Part shown: in pieces, positions 61,477 through 64,000 of the stretch
How positions within the stretch are numbered: the first letter of the stretch is position 1
How the letters are laid out: every line of letters begins with the position of its first letter
DNA from: Agriterribacter humi
Lineage (GTDB): Bacteria; Bacteroidota; Bacteroidia; Chitinophagales; Chitinophagaceae
Direction of reading: 5' to 3'
DNA length: 64,000 nt
NCBI RefSeq assembly: GCF_009192765.1
Contig: NZ_VOHQ01000016.1
Location: forward strand, 44,804 to 108,803
Notes under the pieces: model-generated
What the model saw: the letters and a program-made list of their open reading frames with translations, nothing else
What the model was told of the DNA's origin: nothing
The model's database searches: none
Translations under genes and position numbers: made by a program

Positions 61477-62982
61477 TCAGGCGCCAAGAGAAAAATTAAA
61501 AGCCACTCTTGATCCGTCGGGCGCAATGCCGAGTACCTGCACTGTTTTATTTTTGGCGCTCACTAAAGCGTCATCTATATCTTTCGGGCTATTCACCGCC
61601 CTGCCATTAATGTAGGTGATAATAACACCGGGCGGTATCCCCATGCGGTCAAAAAAACCGCCGTCGCGGACCTCCGTTACCACTACGCCCGAACTGATGT
61701 TAAACCGTTCCTTAATAGCCGGCGTAATGGGAGCAAAGGTGGCGCCCAGCTTATTGTATATTTCTTTGAGCGATTCGGAATCGGTTAATGGTTTTACGGC
61801 TTCTTCGCCTTTTAATGTAGCGGATGTGCTGTCTACTTTACCATCGCGTAAATAGGTAAGCCTGATTTTATCGCCCGGGCGGTGCCTGGCTACTCTTTCC
61901 GAAAATTCGGCTGATGAAAACAACTGAACGCCATCTATGCTCTGGATAATATCACCCTCTTCCAAACCCGCAGAAGCGGCTGCGCTCCCTTTTTGTATAT
62001 CGGTTATAAATACGCCTTTTACCGTTTCGGGACCAATGCCCAACTGTTTGAAATACTGATCTTCAGCCGAGGGTGCAGGAAACGCAACGCCGAGGATACC
62101 CCGTTTTACGGTTCCGAATTCTTTTAAATCTTCCAACACTTTTTTAGCCAGGTTAACCGGGATAGCGAACGCGTAACCCGCATAGCTGCCGGTTAAAGAT
62201 GCGATAGCCGTATTAATGCCGATGAGCTCACCCTTAACATTCACCAATGCGCCACCGCTGTTGCCGGGGTTGATAGCAGCATCTGTTTGTATAAAAGATT
62301 CAATAGCCGAATTGGTTTGAGCAGCACCCTGCCGGTAGCCCTCACTGCCCGGCTGGTTAATGATGCCGATGCTTCTTCCCTTGGCGCTAACAATGCCGGC
62401 TGTTACAGTAGTGTTCAATGAATAAGGATAACCCACCGCCAAAACATCCTCTCCTACTTCTATATCATCGGAGTTACCGAATTTCACCACCGGGATATTA
62501 CTTGCCTTTACCTTAAGCAGGGCCAGATCGGTATTGGGGTCACTGCCAACGAGTTCAGCCACCAATTGGCGCCTGTCGGGGAATATTACTTCTATTCTTT
62601 CCGCATTTTCAATAACGTGGTTATTGGTGGCAATATAGCCGTCTGAACCAATAACAACACCCGAACCGGAGCCCATAGCGGGGCGGCTGCGCGACCGGCC
62701 CAGCAATTCATCAAAAGGATTATCCGACCCTGATGACGTATTGTAGGTTGTTTTGATATGCACCACACCGGGAGTAACCGCTTTTGCAGCCGTTACAAAA
62801 CTAACACGCTCTGTTAACGCAGGGCTTTGAGCCGGTACAGTTCCGGCTTCGGGCTGCTGAAAGCCTGTGCCCCGCGCCGGGGGTTCAGCATTTTCTGCAG
62901 AAGTACCCGGTGTATCGCTTCGGCATGCGCAATACAGCACTACAGATAAAAAGACAACAAGGATAGCGGATGATTTATTCAT
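61477..62982 (-). CDS. DegP/HtrA-like periplasmic serine protease (lipoprotein)
   Basis: 501 residues. Lipobox VVLYCAC, then a trypsin-like domain with GSGVVIGSDGYIATNNHVIE (His), DPNTDLALLKVKAS (Asp) and INPGNSGGALVNVKGELIGI (Ser), and two PDZ domains (about 305-385 and 410-500), the first starting GILGVAFPAP. It degrades or refolds misfolded periplasmic proteins. A SGSDNPFDELLGRSRSR linker precedes the protease core. Start ATG with MNKSSAILVVFLSV. Confidence 0.9.
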   Translation of the reverse strand: MNKSSAILVVFLSVVLYCACRSDTPGTSAENAEPPARGTGFQQPEAGTVPAQSPALTERVSFVTAAKAVTPGVVHIKTTYNTSSGSDNPFDELLGRSRSRPAMGSGSGVVIGSDGYIATNNHVIENAERIEVIFPDRRQLVAELVGSDPNTDLALLKVKASNIPVVKFGNSDDIEVGEDVLAVGYPYSLNTTVTAGIVSAKGRSIGIINQPGSEGYRQGAAQTNSAIESFIQTDAAINPGNSGGALVNVKGELIGINTAIASLTGSYAGYAFAIPVNLAKKVLEDLKEFGTVKRGILGVAFPAPSAEDQYFKQLGIGPETVKGVFITDIQKGSAAASAGLEEGDIIQSIDGVQLFSSAEFSERVARHRPGDKIRLTYLRDGKVDSTSATLKGEEAVKPLTDSESLKEIYNKLGATFAPITPAIKERFNISSGVVVTEVRDGGFFDRMGIPPGVIITYINGRAVNSPKDIDDALVSAKNKTVQVLGIAPDGSRVAFNFSLGA

Positions 62983-63041
62983 AAAAATATTTTTATAGTT
63001 TGTGTTACGCAGATTAACCTTATCTTTTTTGAGACCTATAT

Positions 63042-63880
63042 TTATATCAGAGCATAAAGATCATTAAAAGCTTCCGTCATGGAAGGATGTGTGTAAATCT
63101 TATCTCTCAGCTCCCGGTAATCCAATCCTGCATGCATCGCCATTTGAATGGTATTGATCATTTCGCTGGCATCCACGCAAAAAAGCGTACAGCCTAATAT
63201 TTTATTGCTGCCACTATCCACTACAGTTTTTAATAACCCATTTGCATTATTCAATATGCGTGCACGGGGAACAGCCGATGCCGCAAGTGTAGCCACTTTT
63301 ACAGCATATCCTTTTTCAACAGCTTCCTTTTCGCGCAAACCAATATGCGCAAGTTGCGGTGTAATGAACACCGAAAAAGCATAGGGTTTTCTTTGCAATA
63401 CGGAAGTATAGGCGCCGCCAAATAACTGGTCCCTGACGATCCTGAAATCATCTAACGATATATAAGTGAATTGCGGCCCGCCGTTAACGTCGCCGATGGC
63501 CCAAATATGAGGAACATTGGTTTTTAAGAACGCATCAACCTGAACATAGCCGCGCTGATTGGTTTGTATACCTGCCGCTGCCAGGTTTAAACTTCCTGTT
63601 ACGGGTTTTCTTCCGGTGGCTGCCAGCACGGCTGAAGCTTCCTGTTCAATTACCTGTCCGTCTTTATTTTTATATTGAACAATTACAGTATCACTACCTG
63701 TATCTGTAATTTTTTGAACTGATGCCCGGGTAATAATATTGATTTTTTTAGCAGTGAGCACTTTAAAAATTTCATCAGCAATATCTTTATCCTCTTTGGG
63801 TAAAAAAGTTGCTCCACGGTCTAACAAGGTTACTTCCGCACCAAATTTGGCATACATATCTGCAAACTCCAATCCATTAG
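63042..63880 (-). pseudogene. RclA/YkgC-like FAD pyridine nucleotide-disulfide oxidoreductase, 5' end removed by an insertion sequence
   Basis: The surviving 276 residues begin LEFADMYAKFGAEVTLLDRG (NAD-binding domain) and end with the dimerisation domain (THPSMTEAFNDLYALI, of the RclA/YkgC type). The upstream N-terminal FAD domain is missing. The frame breaks at an insertion-sequence end starting at 63881. RclA-like flavoproteins reduce Cu(II) or reactive chlorine species products. The intact N-terminal half would lie beyond the window. Confidence 0.85.
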
Positions 63881-63910
63881 TGTCCGGTAAAAATACTTGA
63901 TTGATAAATT

Positions 63911-63936
63911 AAAAGGAGGCGAGTAGCCTCCTTTTT
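63911..63936. terminator. Bidirectional hairpin in the IS left end
   Basis: AAAAGGAGGC (63911-63920), loop GAGTA, GCCTCCTTTT (63926-63935), with T after. Perfect 10-bp stem. It could stop transcripts running from the host gene into the transposase or the reverse. Confidence 0.75.
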
Positions 63937-63971
63937 CGGTATTTTTAAGTTACCACACAAAAAAACAGCCG

Positions 63972-64000
63972 ATGAGTAAAGGTACTTTTTTTACCGGACA
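63972..64000 (+). CDS. IS4-family transposase, partial N-terminus
   Basis: Frame from ATG 63972 reads MSKGTFFTGQ and continues beyond the window. The motif FFTGQ near the start is typical for this transposase family (DUF4372 N-terminal domain) as I remember it. Confidence 0.7.

Larger units (their letters stand above)
63881..64000 (+). mobile_element. Left end of an IS4-type (DUF4372) insertion sequence
   Basis: Begins with a terminal sequence TGTCCGGTAAAAA, then a short leader containing a strong hairpin (63911-63935), and a start at 63972 encoding MSKGTFFTGQ, which matches N-termini of IS4-family transposases in Bacteroidota. It interrupts the RclA-like gene. The right end is outside the window. 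Confidence 0.75.

Overview
The window looks like a chromosomal segment of a Bacteroidota bacterium, most probably of the Chitinophagaceae. Supporting signs are moderate G+C, lipoprotein signals of the short 'hydrophobic stretch then SC/GC' type, a TonB-dependent receptor with a carboxypeptidase-like N-terminus, the DUF2200, DUF1801, MmcQ/YjbR and VOC small proteins common in that family, a PSD1/DUF1501 pair, and dense dispersed intergenic repeats. No rRNA, tRNA or CRISPR array was recognised. The family assignment is inference.

Layout. 1-8.9 kb: small accessory genes (an NTF2-like end fragment, a Crp/Fnr regulator, a frameshifted sugar-isomerase lipoprotein, a PAS histidine kinase, a secreted beta-helix protein, DUF2200, two VOC proteins, an NTF2-like protein, a MORN-type protein) separated by repeat-rich spacers. 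9-13.7 kb: DinB protein, then an ECF sigma / anti-sigma / membrane protein / S41 peptidase operon and an ArsR-type regulator. 14-17 kb: SGNH hydrolase, DUF1801, MmcQ and a lipoprotein. 17-38 kb: a long, mostly minus-strand block with a cytochrome c-LRR membrane protein, a DUF1501 protein and a PSD1 cytochrome protein. It continues with an isomerase-like lipoprotein, ApbE, esterases, a GMC oxidoreductase with gluconate-dehydrogenase subunit 3, an FGGY kinase, cysteine desulfurase, SDR and MDR dehydrogenases, a hexulose-phosphate-synthase-like decarboxylase and an MFS exporter. This reads as periplasmic oxidation of sugars or sugar acids feeding cytoplasmic sugar-acid catabolism, though no substrate can be assigned. 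38-46 kb: DNA repair methyltransferase, CsaA, rhodanese, MDR reductase and an Mla-type lipid transporter (E, F, D). 46-55 kb: Gfo/Idh oxidoreductase, a TonB receptor with a palindromic operator next to a DtxR/MntR-family regulator, a TRIC-like channel and a Ca2+/Mn2+-type P-ATPase, possibly a metal-homeostasis neighbourhood. 55-64 kb: DoxX, cardiolipin synthase, AraC with HbpS and glutathione-independent formaldehyde dehydrogenase, a DegP-like protease, and an RclA-like oxidoreductase cut by an insertion sequence whose left end closes the window.

The most unusual signal is between the genes. At least thirteen spacers carry degenerate tandem words with a period of seven bases. Different spacers use different words, such as GTGAGTA, CCTGTAA, AAACCAT or CCGAAAT. 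Many tracts begin exactly at a gene's stop codon and some are arranged as inverted arms. Around them lie several other repeat families, decayed gene ends (efflux protein, serine hydrolase), two single-base frameshifts in A-runs, and two convergent genes whose stop codons lie inside the arms of one inverted repeat.
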